Shown: positions 47,293 to 58,780 of the stretch, in pieces
Position numbering within the stretch: the first letter of the stretch is position 1
Layout: each line of letters begins with the position of its first letter
Source of the DNA: Marinobacter sp. MDS2
GTDB lineage: Bacteria > Pseudomonadota > Gammaproteobacteria > Pseudomonadales > Oleiphilaceae
Assembly (NCBI RefSeq): GCF_030718085.1
Contig: NZ_JAVAJF010000003.1
Location: forward strand, 62,001-126,000
DNA: 64,000 nt
Direction: 5' to 3'
The notes under the pieces: generated by a model
Told to the model about the DNA's origin: nothing
The model's database searches: none
What the model saw: only the letters and a program-made list of their open reading frames with translations
Made by a program: the position numbers and the translations under genes

Positions 47293-49911
47293 ATGGGTGA
47301 ATTAGCCAAAGAGATCCTGCCGGTCAATATTGAAGACGAGTTGAAACAGTCCTACCTCGATTACGCAATGAGTGTAATTGTAGGTCGAGCATTGCCGGAT
47401 GTAAGGGATGGTCTCAAGCCTGTGCATCGTAGGGTGCTGTTCGCCATGTCCGAACTGGGCAATGACTGGAACAAGGCGTACAAGAAATCTGCCCGTGTGG
47501 TGGGTGATGTGATCGGTAAGTATCACCCTCACGGTGATTCTGCGGTATACGACACCATTGTTCGTATGGCTCAGCCGTTTTCACTTCGGTACCCGCTGGT
47601 GGATGGTCAGGGTAACTTCGGTTCCATCGACGGCGACAACGCGGCCGCCATGCGTTACACCGAAATTCGCATGGAAAAGGTGGCGCATTCGCTGTTGGCG
47701 GATCTCGAGAAAGAAACGGTCGATTTCGTTGACAACTACGACGGTTCCGAGCGTATTCCGGAAGTTATGCCAACCCGAGTGCCGAATCTGTTGGTGAACG
47801 GTTCCTCCGGTATTGCCGTTGGTATGGCGACCAATATTCCGCCGCACAACCTGACGGAAGTGGTCAATGGTTGTCTGGCATTGATTGAAAATCCGGACCT
47901 GACTGTTGATGAGTTGATGGCGCATATTCCGGGCCCGGATTTCCCGACTCAGGGCATTATCAACGGTCGTGCGGGCATTGTAGAGGCCTATCGCACAGGT
48001 CGGGGCCGGATTTACATTCGTGCCCGCCACGAAGTGGAACACGACGCCAAGACCAAGCGTGATGCCATCATCATTACCGAACTGCCTTACCAGCTGAACA
48101 AATCGCGTCTGATCGAGAAGATCGCGGAGCTGGTCAAAGAGAAGCGCCTTGAAGGCATCACCGAGTTGCGTGATGAGTCCAACAAGGAAGGCATCCGGGT
48201 TGTTATCGAGCTTCGCCGCGGTGAAAACCCTGAAGTGGTGGTGAATAACCTGTTTGCGCAGACTCAGCTTCAAACCGTGTTCGGTATCAACATGGTTGCG
48301 CTGATCAATGGTGAGCCCAAGACACTGAACCTCAAGGAAATGCTGGATGCGTTCGTGCGTCACCGCCGCGAAGTGGTGACCCGCAGGACCATCTTCGAGC
48401 TGCGTAAAGCCCGTGAGCGAGGCCACATTCTGGAAGGTCTGACGGTCGCTCTGGCCAACATCGACGAGATGATCGAGCTGATCAAAGCGTCTCCGACCTC
48501 GGTTGAGGCGAAAGAGAAGCTGATGAGTCGTGGCTGGGCACCTGGAAATGTTCTGGCCATGCTGGAGCGCGCCGGTGAAGATGCCTGCCGTCCGGATGAT
48601 CTGCCTGAAATCTACGGTCTGCGTGACGGTCTGTATTACATGTCGCCTGAGCAGACTCAGGCGATTCTGGACATGCGCCTGCACCGCCTGACCGGTCTGG
48701 AAACTGAAAAGCTCCAGAACGAGTACAAAGAGATTCTGGAAAAGATTGCGGATCTGCTGGACATTCTTGGTGATCCGGACCGTCTGATGTCGGTTATCCG
48801 TGAAGAGCTGGAAGCGGTTGTTTCTGAATTTGGTGACGAGCGTCGTACCGAAATCACCAGTTCGCAGCGTGACCTGACCATCGCTGACCTGATTGACGAA
48901 GAAGATCTGGTTGTGACCATTTCTCATAGCGGTTATGCCAAGACACAAGCGGTCGAAGATTATCAGGCACAGCGCCGTGGTGGTCGTGGCAAGGCAGCAA
49001 CAGCGATGAAGGACGAAGACTTCATAGAGAAGCTGCTGGTGGCAAACTCTCACGACACCATTTTGTGCTTCTCGAACCGTGGCAAGGTGTACTGGCTGCG
49101 TGTGTTTGAAATTCCTCGTGGTAGCCGCGGCTCCCGTGGTCGCCCAATGGTTAACATCTTGCCGTTGGATGAAGGTGAGCGTATCACCACGTTCCTGCCG
49201 GTACGTGATTATCCTGAAGACCAGTTCGTGTTGATGGCAACGTCTGCCGGTGTTGTTAAGAAAACGCCTCTGCCTAACTTCTCTCGTCCGCGTAGCAGCG
49301 GTTTGATTGCGCTGAATCTGGACGAAGGGGATACCTTGATTGGCGCAGCCATCACCAATGGCGAAGCTGAAGTGATGCTGTTCTCTACCGCCGGCAAAGC
49401 AGTGCGCTTCAAGGAAGAACAGGTTCGTCCGATGAGCCGGACTGCTCGTGGTGTTCGCGGTATCAAGATGCCGGAAGGGCATCATGTGGTGTCGCTGATT
49501 ATTCCGCAGGAAGGTGGCGTGCTATTGACGGCGAGCGAACACGGTTACGGTAAACGTACCGCCATTGACGAGTTCCCGGCCTACAGCCGCGGCAGCCAGG
49601 GTGTTATCGCGATGCAGTGTTCCGAGCGTAACGGTAATCTGGTCACCGCACTTCAGTTGTTTGAAGGCGACGAGATGATGCTGATCTCGGATAAAGGCAC
49701 TCTGGTGCGTACCCGGACGGATGAAGTCTCTGTTCTTAGCCGCAACACCCAGGGTGTGCGCCTGATTCGATTGGCGCAGGACGACGAGCGGCTGGTCGGT
49801 GTTGAGCGTATTGCGGAATCCGATGACGAGGATGAAGCCGGCGTCAGCGTAGAAGGGAACACAGAGTCAGGTGCCGATGAAGGTGCCGCAGGCGAGGAAA
49901 CTGAAGAATGA
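47293..49911 (+). CDS. gyrA: DNA gyrase subunit A
   Basis: This 872-aa subunit cuts and rejoins DNA to introduce negative supercoils. The catalytic Tyr is Y122 (RYTEIR). The quinolone region has wild-type Ser83 and Asp87 (GDSAVYD), so no classical resistance change. The GyrA box QRRGGRGK is at 560-567 and the beta-pinwheel repeats follow; the tail is acidic. The stop overlaps the serC start (ATGA), tying gyrA to the amino-acid genes behind it. Confidence 0.99.
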   Translation: MGELAKEILPVNIEDELKQSYLDYAMSVIVGRALPDVRDGLKPVHRRVLFAMSELGNDWNKAYKKSARVVGDVIGKYHPHGDSAVYDTIVRMAQPFSLRYPLVDGQGNFGSIDGDNAAAMRYTEIRMEKVAHSLLADLEKETVDFVDNYDGSERIPEVMPTRVPNLLVNGSSGIAVGMATNIPPHNLTEVVNGCLALIENPDLTVDELMAHIPGPDFPTQGIINGRAGIVEAYRTGRGRIYIRARHEVEHDAKTKRDAIIITELPYQLNKSRLIEKIAELVKEKRLEGITELRDESNKEGIRVVIELRRGENPEVVVNNLFAQTQLQTVFGINMVALINGEPKTLNLKEMLDAFVRHRREVVTRRTIFELRKARERGHILEGLTVALANIDEMIELIKASPTSVEAKEKLMSRGWAPGNVLAMLERAGEDACRPDDLPEIYGLRDGLYYMSPEQTQAILDMRLHRLTGLETEKLQNEYKEILEKIADLLDILGDPDRLMSVIREELEAVVSEFGDERRTEITSSQRDLTIADLIDEEDLVVTISHSGYAKTQAVEDYQAQRRGGRGKAATAMKDEDFIEKLLVANSHDTILCFSNRGKVYWLRVFEIPRGSRGSRGRPMVNILPLDEGERITTFLPVRDYPEDQFVLMATSAGVVKKTPLPNFSRPRSSGLIALNLDEGDTLIGAAITNGEAEVMLFSTAGKAVRFKEEQVRPMSRTARGVRGIKMPEGHHVVSLIIPQEGGVLLTASEHGYGKRTAIDEFPAYSRGSQGVIAMQCSERNGNLVTALQLFEGDEMMLISDKGTLVRTRTDEVSVLSRNTQGVRLIRLAQDDERLVGVERIAESDDEDEAGVSVEGNTESGADEGAAGEETEE

Positions 49912-50990
49912 GTAGGGCGTTTAACTTCTGTGCCGGCCCGGCGACATTGCCGGAAGCTGTGCTGAAACAGGCTGAAACCGAGCTGCTGGATTGGCGCGGT
50001 ACCGGCATGTCGGTGATGGAAATGAGTCACCGCAGTGACGAGTTTGTTTCCATTGGTGAAACCGCCGAGAAAGATCTGCGGGAACTGGCTGGTATTTCAG
50101 ATGATTACGCAGTGTTGTTCATGCAAGGTGGTGCATCCAGTCAGTTTGCCACCATCCCGTTGAACTTGATGGGTGAGAGCACCACAGCCGATTACGTGAA
50201 CACCGGTATCTGGTCCAAGAAAGCCATTGCGGAAGCCAAGCGCTTCGGCAATGTCAATGTGGCTGCCAGTTCGGAAGACAGTGGCTTTACTACCATTCCG
50301 GACCAGTCCAGCTGGGCGACTTCTTCCGATGCCGCCTACCTGCATTACACGCCGAATGAAACCATTGGTGGTCTGGAATACGACTTCGTGCCGGAGACGG
50401 GTTCAGTACCGCTGGTGGCGGATATGTCATCAACGATTCTGTCGCGCCCGCTGGATGTCTCGAAGTTTGGCCTGATATACGCCGGCGCTCAGAAAAACAT
50501 CGGCCCATCCGGGCTGGTTGTCGTGATCGTCCGCAAGGATTTGCTGGGCAAAGCCCGCAAAGAGACGCCGACGATGATGAATTATCAAGTCATCGCGGAT
50601 AACGGCTCGATGTACAACACACCGGCGACCTACTCCTGGTATCTGGCCGGTCTGGTGTTCAAATGGCTGAAGGCGCAGGGCGGCGTACAGGCGATGGGCG
50701 AGATCAACGCACGTAAGGCCAGCAAGCTGTATGGATTTATTGATAACAGCGACTTTTACGCTAACCCCATTGATCCACGTTTCCGCTCCTGGATGAACAT
50801 TCCGTTTACCTTGGGTGACGACGCTTTGAACGGTGAGTTTCTGAAGGGCGCGAATGCCCGTGGTTTGCTTAACTTGGCAGGCCATCGTTCGGTAGGCGGC
50901 ATGCGTGCCAGTTTGTACAACGCCATGCCGGAAGCGGGTGTGGACGCGTTGATTGACTACATGGCGGAATTCGAGAAGGAGCGGGGCTGA
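49908..50990 (+). CDS. serC: Phosphoserine aminotransferase
   Basis: SerC makes 3-phosphoserine from 3-phosphohydroxypyruvate and also acts in PLP synthesis. The 360-aa enzyme starts [11 protein letters not shown] and has the PLP lysine in AGAQKNIG (K196). It overlaps gyrA by 4 nt and precedes pheA by 2 nt. Confidence 0.97.
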   Translation: MSRAFNFCAGPATLPEAVLKQAETELLDWRGTGMSVMEMSHRSDEFVSIGETAEKDLRELAGISDDYAVLFMQGGASSQFATIPLNLMGESTTADYVNTGIWSKKAIAEAKRFGNVNVAASSEDSGFTTIPDQSSWATSSDAAYLHYTPNETIGGLEYDFVPETGSVPLVADMSSTILSRPLDVSKFGLIYAGAQKNIGPSGLVVVIVRKDLLGKARKETPTMMNYQVIADNGSMYNTPATYSWYLAGLVFKWLKAQGGVQAMGEINARKASKLYGFIDNSDFYANPIDPRFRSWMNIPFTLGDDALNGEFLKGANARGLLNLAGHRSVGGMRASLYNAMPEAGVDALIDYMAEFEKERG

Positions 50991-50992
50991 TC

Positions 50993-52090
50993 ATGACCGA
51001 CGAGAAGGCCCGCCTGAGCGAACTTCGGGACGAAATCGACAGCCTTGATCAGCAGATCATGAAGCTGATCAGCGCCAGAGCCGCCTGCGCTCAGGAAGTG
51101 GCCCATGTGAAAATGGCTGCGAACCCCGGGCAGGATGTGTTTTTCTACCGCCCGGAGCGGGAAGCCCAGGTGCTTCGCCGGATTAAAGAGGAGAATCCGG
51201 GGCCGCTGCCGGCCGAGGAAATGGCGCGTCTGTTTCGGGAGATCATGTCTGCGTGTCTGGCGCTCGAGAAACCGATGCACATCGCGTTTCTGGGGCCGCT
51301 GGGCACCTTCACCCAAGCTGCTGCGCTCAAACACTTTGGTCATTCGGTTATCAGCGTGCCGATGCCAGCGATTGATGAAGTGTTTCGCGAAGTTGAATCC
51401 GGCTCCGCTCATTACGGCGTCGTGCCGGTCGAGAATTCAACCGAGGGTATGGTGAACCATACCCTTGATATGTTCATGTCGTCGCCACTGAAAATTTGTG
51501 GTGAGGTGCAACTTCGTATTCATCATCATTTGATGGTGTCGCCTCAGTTTAAAGATCAGGAAATTACCCGCATTTACTCCCACCAGCAGTCTTTTGCCCA
51601 GTGCCGACAGTGGTTGGATTCCCACCGTGCCGGAATTGAGCGTATTACGGTGTCGAGTAACGCAGAGGCGGCCCGTCGTGCTTCGGAAGAGCCTGGTGCG
51701 GCGGCGATAGCGGGCGATATGGCAGCCGAACTTTACGGTTTGGATGTGTTGGCAAGTAGCATCGAAGACCGCCCTGACAATACCACTCGGTTCCTGATTA
51801 TCGGACGGGAAGAAGTTGAGGCCAGCGGTCAGGACAAGTCCTCCATTCTGGTGTCTATGCGCAACAAGCCGGGTGCTTTGTATCAATTGCTGGAGCCTTT
51901 CCATCGTGAGGGCATCAGTCTGACCCGGATTGAAACCCGACCATCGCCCAGCGGCACCTGGGCCTATGTGTTCTATATCGATTTTGAAGGGCACATGGAA
52001 GACGAGCTTGCTCGCAATGTATTGGCCGAGATTGATGAAGAAGCGGTGGAGTTGAAACGTTTGGGTTCTTACCCGATTGGCGTGCTTTAA
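50993..52090 (+). CDS. pheA: Bifunctional chorismate mutase / prephenate dehydratase
   Basis: This enzyme takes chorismate to phenylpyruvate for phenylalanine. The 365-aa protein has an N-terminal AroQ mutase (LSELRDEIDSLDQQIMKLIS), a central dehydratase (IAFLGPLGTFTQAAA; NNTTRF-type DNTTRF) and a C-terminal ACT domain with GALY and ETRP, the phenylalanine-binding motifs in variant form (GALV/ESRP in E. coli). No leader-peptide attenuator is present; it lies inside the operon. Confidence 0.97.
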   Translation: MTDEKARLSELRDEIDSLDQQIMKLISARAACAQEVAHVKMAANPGQDVFFYRPEREAQVLRRIKEENPGPLPAEEMARLFREIMSACLALEKPMHIAFLGPLGTFTQAAALKHFGHSVISVPMPAIDEVFREVESGSAHYGVVPVENSTEGMVNHTLDMFMSSPLKICGEVQLRIHHHLMVSPQFKDQEITRIYSHQQSFAQCRQWLDSHRAGIERITVSSNAEAARRASEEPGAAAIAGDMAAELYGLDVLASSIEDRPDNTTRFLIIGREEVEASGQDKSSILVSMRNKPGALYQLLEPFHREGISLTRIETRPSPSGTWAYVFYIDFEGHMEDELARNVLAEIDEEAVELKRLGSYPIGVL

Positions 52091-52122
52091 GTTGAGATTG
52101 AATTGACCCGGAGGAATGTTGA

Positions 52123-53247
52123 ATGTCAGTGGATTACCAGAGTCTCGCGGTGAAAGGTGTTCAGGCTCTGTCTCCGTATCAGCCCGGAAAGCCGATTGAA
52201 GAACTGGCGCGAGAGCTCGGGCTGAATCCGGAAGAGATTATCAAGCTGGCGAGCAACGAAAACCCTCTGGGGCCGAGTGAGAAAGCCATGGCCGCGGCTC
52301 GCAAGGCTCTGGAGGAGTCTTGTCTGTACCCGGACGGCAATGGATTTTCGTTGAAGCAGGCTCTGGTGAGCCGGTTTGGCGTTGCAATGAATCAGATCAC
52401 CTTGGGCAATGGCTCCAATGATGTCCTTGAAGTGATTGCCCGCTGCTTTGCCGGGCCAGGCGATGAAGTGGTGTTTTCTCAATATGCCTTCGCGGTTTAC
52501 CCGATAGTGGCTCAGGCGATTGGTGCCAAGGGCGTCTCGGTTCCCGCTAAAGCGTGGGGCCACGACCTTGATGCCATGGCGAAAGCGGTCAATGAGCACA
52601 CCAAGCTGATCTTTGTTGCCAATCCCAACAACCCTACGGGTACTGTTCACACTGCCGGTGCCATCGAAGCGTTTCTGCAGCGCATTCCAGAGCAGGTTCT
52701 GGTGGTTCTGGATGAGGCCTATTGCGAGTACCTGACCGGCGGCGAGTATGCTGACGGAGTCCAGCTGCTTGAGCGTTATCCCAACCTCGTTGTCTGTCGT
52801 ACGTTCTCGAAAGCCTGGGGATTGGCGGCGATGCGGGTAGGTTACGCTCTTAGCTCGCCGGCTATTGCGGATGTGCTGAATCGGGTACGCCAGCCGTTCA
52901 ACGTCAACTCTATCGCCTTGGCTGCAGCCGCTGCCGTGCTTGAGGACGAAGAGTATTTGAATCGTTCGCGCGAAGTGAATGACGCCGGTTTGCGCCAGCT
53001 CGCTGCAGGCTTTGAGCAGTTGGGCGTGTCGTTCATTCCGTCGGTCGGCAACTTTATAGCGGTAGATGTGGGCGCTCAGGCGGCCGAGGTTTATCAGGCA
53101 TTACTGGCCCGTGGCGTGATTGTTCGTCCGGTCGCCGGCTACGGTATGCCAAACTACCTGCGTGTATCTGTGGGCCTTGCCGAAGAAAACGCACGTTTCC
53201 TTGAAGCCCTGTCTGACGCATTACAGGCTGTTCGGGATGGGCACTAA
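52123..53247 (+). CDS. hisC: Histidinol-phosphate aminotransferase
   Basis: This 374-aa class I aminotransferase has ASNENPLGPS near the N-terminus, NPNNPTG, and the PLP lysine in TFSKAWGL (K230). In relatives with this gene order it is often thought to work on both histidinol phosphate and aromatic keto acids, which would explain its place between pheA and tyrA/aroA. A GGAGG ribosome-binding site is present. It overlaps the next gene by 11 nt. Confidence 0.93.
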   Translation: MSVDYQSLAVKGVQALSPYQPGKPIEELARELGLNPEEIIKLASNENPLGPSEKAMAAARKALEESCLYPDGNGFSLKQALVSRFGVAMNQITLGNGSNDVLEVIARCFAGPGDEVVFSQYAFAVYPIVAQAIGAKGVSVPAKAWGHDLDAMAKAVNEHTKLIFVANPNNPTGTVHTAGAIEAFLQRIPEQVLVVLDEAYCEYLTGGEYADGVQLLERYPNLVVCRTFSKAWGLAAMRVGYALSSPAIADVLNRVRQPFNVNSIALAAAAAVLEDEEYLNRSREVNDAGLRQLAAGFEQLGVSFIPSVGNFIAVDVGAQAAEVYQALLARGVIVRPVAGYGMPNYLRVSVGLAEENARFLEALSDALQAVRDGH

Positions 53248-55477
53248 AGTGGTTGATAGCGCGCCTGCTTTTCATCGGGTTGCCATCATTGGCTTGGGTC
53301 TGATCGGTGGCTCTCTGGCGAGTGCGATTCGTAAGCACCAGCTGGCGGATTGTGTCGTGGGTTTCGATCAGCGCGCCGATGAGCTTGCGTTGGGTGTCGA
53401 GCTGGGTGTCATCGATCAGGCCGCATCCAGCTTACAAGCGGCTGTTGAAGGGAGTGATCTGGTGGTTCTGGCAGTGCCTGTGAGAGCCACACGCAGCGTG
53501 TTAGAGCAGATCAAACCCTGGTTGAGTAACGATGCCGTGCTGACGGATGTGGGCAGCACCAAAACCAGTTTTGCGACGGATGTAGAGGCTGTTTTTGGCG
53601 CTATTCCGCCGAACGTTATTCCCGGGCACCCAATCGCGGGTTCTGAAAAGAGCGGCATTCGAGCAGCCAACCCTGATCTGTTTGCCAATCATAAAGTGAT
53701 CCTGACTCCGGCGGATAATGCCGATCGTGTCAGCCTGGCTCGTCTGTCCAGATTGTGGGAAGGCGCGGGGGCCACGGTGCTGACCATGTCGGTGGCGTAC
53801 CATGATGAGGTGCTGGCGGCGACCAGCCATCTGCCGCATCTGATAGCCTTCTCGTTGGTGGATACGCTGGCCGGAGAAGATGAGAATCTGGATATCTTTC
53901 GGTACGCTGCCGGAGGCTTTCGGGATTTCACTCGAATTGCAGCCAGTGATCCGGTCATGTGGCATGACATTTTTCTGTCAAACCGCGACGCAGTGCTGCG
54001 CGTGATTGACCATTTTACCCACGATTTGGGTGAACTCCGGGGTGCCATTGCCGAAGGTGATGGGGCGACGTTGCTCCGGGTTTTCAGTCGTGCCAAGGCG
54101 GCGCGCGAACATTTTACAAAGATGCTTTCAGGGCAGGCGTACGTGACTAATAACAGTGATCAGCAAGTTATCTTTCAAATGCAGCCGGGCGGCTCTGTCC
54201 GCGGCGACATTCGGGTTCCGGGTGATAAATCCATTTCGCACCGTTCCATCATGTTGGGCGCATTGGCTGAAGGCGTGACCGAGGTAAAAGGCTTTCTTGA
54301 AGGCGAAGACAGTCTTGCCACTTTGCAGGCCTTTCGGGATATGGGTGTAACCATCGAGGGTCCGGAGAACGGCTTGGTTCGAATTCACGGTGTGGGTTTG
54401 CATGGCTTGCAGGCACCGCGTGGGCCGCTGTATTTGGGTAACTCCGGCACCGGCATGCGACTGTTTGCCGGGTTGCTGGCAGCTCAACCATTTGATTCAG
54501 AGCTTTCTGGTGACACCAGTCTGTCGAAGCGCCCGATGGGGCGTGTTGCTGATCCATTGCGAGCAATGGGCGCAGTGATCGATACGGCCGAGGGTGGCCG
54601 ACCGCCGCTAAAGATCAAAGGTGGCCAATCACTGAACGGTATTCATTACGATATGCCGGTGGCCAGTGCGCAGGTAAAATCGTGCTTGCTGTTGGCCGGT
54701 CTCTACGCTGACGGCGCAACCTCTGTCACCGAACCGGCGCCCACTCGCGATCACACCGAGCGTATGCTGCAAGGTTTTGGCTATGACGTGCAGCGTGATG
54801 GCGCAACCGCAAAAGTTGTTGGGGGCGGTAAGCTGGAAGCTGGGGTTATTGATGTGCCTGCCGATATTTCATCTGCGGCGTTCTTCCTGGTGGCGGCGTC
54901 TATTGCACCGGATTCTGATTTGACCTTGCGCCACGTGGGGATGAACCCGACTCGTGTTGGCGTCATCAACATCCTGCGCCAGATGGGTGCGAATATTGAG
55001 GTGCTCGACGAGCGTGTTATTGGTGGTGAGCCTGTAGCGGACTTGAGAGTTCGGTCGGCTGAGTTGCAGGGTATTGATATTCCGGAAGACCAGGTGCCGT
55101 TGGCGATCGATGAGTTTCCGGTGCTGTTCATTGCGGCAACCTGCGCCAAGGGCCGCACGACGCTGCGTGGTGCTGAAGAGCTTCGGGTGAAAGAAAGTGA
55201 CCGGATTCAGGTGATGGCCGACGGGTTGGCGGAGCTGGGTGTTGAAACCACCGTGACTCCGGATGGCATCATTATTGAGGGTGGCCAGACCATCGGTTCC
55301 GGCACGGTTGAGAGCCACGAAGACCACCGGATTTCCATGTCGTTCGCCGTTGCATCTTTGCGTGCAACCGGCCCGATTACGATTAACGATTGTTCGAACG
55401 TGACGACATCGTTCCCGGACTTCGTTGAGCTGGCCAAACAAACGGGTTTCAAAATCAGAACAGAAGGTGGTTGTTAA
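53237..55477 (+). CDS. tyrA/aroA: Fused prephenate dehydrogenase / EPSP synthase
   Basis: This 746-aa bifunctional protein joins two shikimate-pathway enzymes. Residues 1 to about 300 are an NAD(P)-binding TyrA domain ([11 protein letters not shown] near 17-27) with the prephenate dehydrogenase helices. From about 308 comes AroA ([23 protein letters not shown], then DEFPVLF and KESDRIQ), forming EPSP from shikimate-3-phosphate. The fusion is known in Pseudomonas and relatives. The frame extends upstream of 53237, but the TyrA fold starts there. It overlaps hisC by 11 nt and cmk by 1 nt. Confidence 0.95.
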   Translation: MGTKVVDSAPAFHRVAIIGLGLIGGSLASAIRKHQLADCVVGFDQRADELALGVELGVIDQAASSLQAAVEGSDLVVLAVPVRATRSVLEQIKPWLSNDAVLTDVGSTKTSFATDVEAVFGAIPPNVIPGHPIAGSEKSGIRAANPDLFANHKVILTPADNADRVSLARLSRLWEGAGATVLTMSVAYHDEVLAATSHLPHLIAFSLVDTLAGEDENLDIFRYAAGGFRDFTRIAASDPVMWHDIFLSNRDAVLRVIDHFTHDLGELRGAIAEGDGATLLRVFSRAKAAREHFTKMLSGQAYVTNNSDQQVIFQMQPGGSVRGDIRVPGDKSISHRSIMLGALAEGVTEVKGFLEGEDSLATLQAFRDMGVTIEGPENGLVRIHGVGLHGLQAPRGPLYLGNSGTGMRLFAGLLAAQPFDSELSGDTSLSKRPMGRVADPLRAMGAVIDTAEGGRPPLKIKGGQSLNGIHYDMPVASAQVKSCLLLAGLYADGATSVTEPAPTRDHTERMLQGFGYDVQRDGATAKVVGGGKLEAGVIDVPADISSAAFFLVAASIAPDSDLTLRHVGMNPTRVGVINILRQMGANIEVLDERVIGGEPVADLRVRSAELQGIDIPEDQVPLAIDEFPVLFIAATCAKGRTTLRGAEELRVKESDRIQVMADGLAELGVETTVTPDGIIIEGGQTIGSGTVESHEDHRISMSFAVASLRATGPITINDCSNVTTSFPDFVELAKQTGFKIRTEGGC

Positions 55478-56157
55478 TGGTGGATAGCAAGGCCCCGGTC
55501 ATTACAGTTGACGGCCCTGGCGGTGCTGGCAAAGGCACGATTACCCAGATGCTGGCCCGCAAACTAGGGTGGCACTTGCTGGACAGTGGTGCGCTGTATC
55601 GTCTGACCGCGCTGGCAGCAACGCGCCAGGGCGTACCGTTGGATGACGAAGCAGGCTTGGTCAAAGTTGCAGCAACCCTGGATGTAGAGTTTGAACCGGG
55701 TGAGGTTGGTCAGCCGGTCCGCGTACTTCTGGCTGGGAAGGACGTTACGTCCGAGATTCGTACCGAGGCTTGTGGCAACAATGCGTCCAAAGTTGCCGTC
55801 ATGCAGCCGGTTCGGGATGCCTTGCTGCAGCGCCAGAGAGATTTTCAGAAGGCACCCGGAGTTGTGGCAGACGGGCGAGATATGGGGACGGTGGTTTTTC
55901 CCGATGCACCCGTAAAGATTTTCCTGACTGCCAGTGCCGAAGAGCGCGCGCGGCGCCGTTATAATCAGTTGAAGGACGCTGGGGTCGATGTTACTATTGA
56001 CGCCGTTTTAGACGAGATTCGGGTACGCGACGATCGGGATATGAACCGGTCAGCGGCTCCCCTTAAGCCTGCGGATGATGCGCAAGTCATTGATTCTACA
56101 GGTTTGAGTATAGAAGAGGTGTTAGACAGGTGTATGGCCGCAGCAGGTCAGGCCTGA
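55477..56157 (+). CDS. cmk: Cytidylate kinase
   Basis: The 226-aa kinase phosphorylates CMP and dCMP. P-loop GPGGAGKGT is near residue 12, followed by LDSGALYR and [13 protein letters not shown], all typical. The start at 55477 gives a TAATG junction with tyrA/aroA and has AAGGTGG upstream; earlier in-frame TTG codons are less likely. The cmk-rpsA-ihfB order is conserved across proteobacteria. Confidence 0.96.
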   Translation: MVDSKAPVITVDGPGGAGKGTITQMLARKLGWHLLDSGALYRLTALAATRQGVPLDDEAGLVKVAATLDVEFEPGEVGQPVRVLLAGKDVTSEIRTEACGNNASKVAVMQPVRDALLQRQRDFQKAPGVVADGRDMGTVVFPDAPVKIFLTASAEERARRRYNQLKDAGVDVTIDAVLDEIRVRDDRDMNRSAAPLKPADDAQVIDSTGLSIEEVLDRCMAAAGQA

Positions 56158-56288
56158 CTACACCTTTTTGTCGTTGGAATGCCGGAGTCAGCAAAATATT
56201 GCCAGCCGCAGGCTGAATCCGGAAATCATTAACAGACCGTGTTGCTGGCGGCACGGAGCATACTTGCGTTGATCATATAGGGCACATA

Positions 56289-57980
56289 ATGAGCGAGAGC
56301 TTTGCGGATTTATTCGAAGAAAGTTTAAAAGAAATCGACATGCAGCCAGGTTCCATTGTTCAGGGAACCGTAGTTGATGTTGATAGCGACTGGGTCACCG
56401 TTAACGCTGGACTGAAGTCCGAAGGCGTTATCCCCGCCTCCCAGTTCCTCAACGAAAAAGGCGAGTTGGAAGTTCAAATCGGCGACGTAGTCGACGTAGC
56501 TCTCGACGCTGTTGAAGACGGTTTCGGTGAAACTCGTCTGTCCCGTGAGAAAGCGAAGCGCGCCGAAGCCTGGAAGGTTCTCGAGAAGTCCTTCGAAGCT
56601 GAAGAAGTGGTTAAAGGTATTATTAACGGCAAGGTCAAAGGTGGCTTCACTGTTGATCTGGCTGGTATCCGTGCCTTCTTGCCGGGCTCCCTGGTAGACG
56701 TTCGTCCGGTTCGCGACACCGCGCACCTGGAAAATAAAGAGCTTGAATTCAAGGTTATCAAGCTGGACCAGAAGCGTAACAACGTGGTTGTTTCTCGCCG
56801 CGCCGTTCTGGAAGCTGAAAACAGCGAGCAGCGTGAAGCTCTGCTGGAAACCCTGACCGAAGGTCTGGAAATCAAAGGTATCGTCAAGAACCTGACCGAC
56901 TACGGTGCATTCGTAGATCTGGGCGGTGTTGACGGCCTGCTGCACATCACTGACATGGCTTGGAAGCGCATTAAGCACCCGAGCGAAATCGTGAATGTGG
57001 GCGATGAAATCAATGTTAAAGTCCTGAAGTTCGACCGTGAGCGCAACCGTGTGTCTCTGGGTCTGAAGCAGCTGGGCGAAGATCCTTGGGTCGATATCAA
57101 AGGTCGTTACCCAGAGAATGCTCGGGTAACTGCTCGTGTAACCAACCTGACCGATTACGGCTGCTTCGCTGAGCTGGAAGAAGGTGTTGAGGGTCTGGTT
57201 CACGTGTCCGAAATGGATTGGACCAACAAGAACATCCACCCGTCCAAGGTTGTTCAGGTAGGTGACGAAGTTGAAGTGATGATCCTGGATATCGACGAAG
57301 AGCGTCGTCGTATTTCTCTGGGTATCAAGCAGTGTGTGTCTAACCCATGGGAAGACTTCTCTGGCAACTTCAACAAAGGCGATCGCATCTCCGGTAAGAT
57401 CAAGTCAATCACTGACTTTGGTATCTTCATCGGTCTGGATGGCGGCATCGACGGCCTGGTTCACCTGTCTGACATCAGCTGGAACGAAACCGGTGAAGAA
57501 GCCGTTCGCGAATACAAGAAGGGCGACGAAGTTGAAACCGTTATCCTGTCTGTTGATCCAGAGCGTGAGCGTATCTCCCTGGGTATCAAGCAGCTGGAAA
57601 GCGATCCGTTCGCCGAGTTTGTACAGCTGAACGACAAAGGCTCCATCGTTAAGGGTACTGTTTCTGCAGTAGACGCTAAAGGCGCTACTATCGCCCTGAA
57701 CGAAGAAGTTGAAGCCGTACTGAAAGCCTCCGAAATCAGCCGTGACCGCGTTGAAGACGCGCGCAACGTGCTGAAAGAAGGCGAAGAAGTTGAAGCGAAG
57801 ATCATCAGCATCGATCGCAAGAACCGCGTTATCAACCTGTCTGTGAAGTCTAAGGATGTAGAAGACGACAAGCAGGCGCTGGATAGCGTGCGCAGTAAGG
57901 CTGCAGAAACCTCAGGTGCCACCACCATCGGTGACCTGATCAAGGAACAGATGCAGCAGCAAAACGCCAACAAAGACTGA
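56289..57980 (+). CDS. rpsA: 30S ribosomal protein S1
   Basis: The 563-aa protein has six S1 RNA-binding repeats; the first two bind the ribosome and the rest bind mRNA. Repeats are seen as [41 protein letters not shown] and [20 protein letters not shown]. Length and acidic N-terminus ([18 protein letters not shown]) are normal. It has a 131-nt leader with no strong Shine-Dalgarno, in keeping with the autogenous control known for rpsA. Confidence 0.99.
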   Translation: MSESFADLFEESLKEIDMQPGSIVQGTVVDVDSDWVTVNAGLKSEGVIPASQFLNEKGELEVQIGDVVDVALDAVEDGFGETRLSREKAKRAEAWKVLEKSFEAEEVVKGIINGKVKGGFTVDLAGIRAFLPGSLVDVRPVRDTAHLENKELEFKVIKLDQKRNNVVVSRRAVLEAENSEQREALLETLTEGLEIKGIVKNLTDYGAFVDLGGVDGLLHITDMAWKRIKHPSEIVNVGDEINVKVLKFDRERNRVSLGLKQLGEDPWVDIKGRYPENARVTARVTNLTDYGCFAELEEGVEGLVHVSEMDWTNKNIHPSKVVQVGDEVEVMILDIDEERRRISLGIKQCVSNPWEDFSGNFNKGDRISGKIKSITDFGIFIGLDGGIDGLVHLSDISWNETGEEAVREYKKGDEVETVILSVDPERERISLGIKQLESDPFAEFVQLNDKGSIVKGTVSAVDAKGATIALNEEVEAVLKASEISRDRVEDARNVLKEGEEVEAKIISIDRKNRVINLSVKSKDVEDDKQALDSVRSKAAETSGATTIGDLIKEQMQQQNANKD

Positions 57981-57997
57981 TTGTCTGGTTGGTAGTG

Positions 57998-58030
57998 AAA
58001 AAAAACGGGCTCTAAGAGCCCGTTTTTTTT
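57998..58030 (+). terminator. Terminator after rpsA
   Basis: ACGGGCTC (58005-58012) pairs with GAGCCCGT (58016-58023), loop TAA, with an A-run before and eight Ts after. It ends the gyrA-to-rpsA transcript. Confidence 0.93.
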
Positions 58031-58114
58031 GTGTTTTTTTCTGGTTTGGCTAAACTAGAGTCATTGGAATCCAGCATTTAAGTGCGGAATAATAATGACA
58101 GAGGAAAGTGCCTC

Positions 58115-58411
58115 ATGACGAAGTCCGAACTGGTTGAACTGGTAGCATCAAAGCAGACACAGCTCTCGGTAAAGGATGTCGAGCTGGCGGTTAAGACCAT
58201 CATTGAACATATGTCTCAGGCGTTGGCCGATGGCCAGCGTATCGAGATCAGAGGATTTGGCAGCTTTTCTTTGCATCACCGCGAAGCGCGTGTGGGCCGA
58301 AACCCGAAAACCGGGGAGGCAGTGCAGTTACCGGCAAAATATGTACCGCATTTTAAGCCCGGAAAAGAGCTGCGAGAGCAGGTTAATGATAGCTTGAAGA
58401 AAGGCTTCTGA
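58115..58411 (+). CDS. ihfB: Integration host factor subunit beta
   Basis: IhfB pairs with IhfA to bend DNA sharply at specific sites. The 98-aa protein has the HU/IHF core with [22 protein letters not shown], including the Pro that intercalates at the bend. ATG 58115 has AGAGGAA upstream and gives the family length; the frame opens at 58082. Confidence 0.97.
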   Translation: MTKSELVELVASKQTQLSVKDVELAVKTIIEHMSQALADGQRIEIRGFGSFSLHHREARVGRNPKTGEAVQLPAKYVPHFKPGKELREQVNDSLKKGF

Positions 58412-58477
58412 TCCTGCTGTAAGTGCGCCTTATGGCATTGTAGGATTGGAAATTTACCCGTCTGGAGCGTATACGAG

Positions 58478-58780
58478 ATGGCAGCACTGCAGAAGATTCT
58501 GTTAATTGTCCTGGTTGTTATTCTGATAGTCGTTGCACTGGTATTCTCGTTGAATAATCAGATGGCGGTTTCCCTGAACTTCCTTCTGTTTGAAACTCAG
58601 CCCCATGGTGTCGCGGTGTGGATCATCATGTCTTTCGTGTTGGGTGCGTTAGTTGGTGTTCTGCTAATGTTGATCGGGTCTTTTCGTTCCTCGGTGTCCC
58701 GCCGCAATCTTAAAAAGCGGCTTGAGCGAACCGAACAGGCGCTAGAGAAATCCAGGGCTGATAACGACCAGGCACTTTAA
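58478..58780 (+). CDS. lapA: LPS assembly protein LapA
   Basis: This 100-aa inner-membrane protein has two membrane helices (about 5-25 and 43-65) and a C-terminal coiled coil (RRNLKKRLERTEQALEKS), the DUF1049 pattern. LapA works with LapB in controlling LpxC level and so lipopolysaccharide synthesis. Its stop overlaps the lapB start by 1 nt. Confidence 0.92.
   Translation: MAALQKILLIVLVVILIVVALVFSLNNQMAVSLNFLLFETQPHGVAVWIIMSFVLGALVGVLLMLIGSFRSSVSRRNLKKRLERTEQALEKSRADNDQAL

Noticed and set aside
47533..47553. Quinolone-resistance change in gyrA
   Set aside because: Ser83 and Asp87 are both wild type.
47581..49485. 634-codon open frame on minus inside gyrA
   Set aside because: Antisense shadow of gyrA with no recognisable domain; gyrA has all its motifs.
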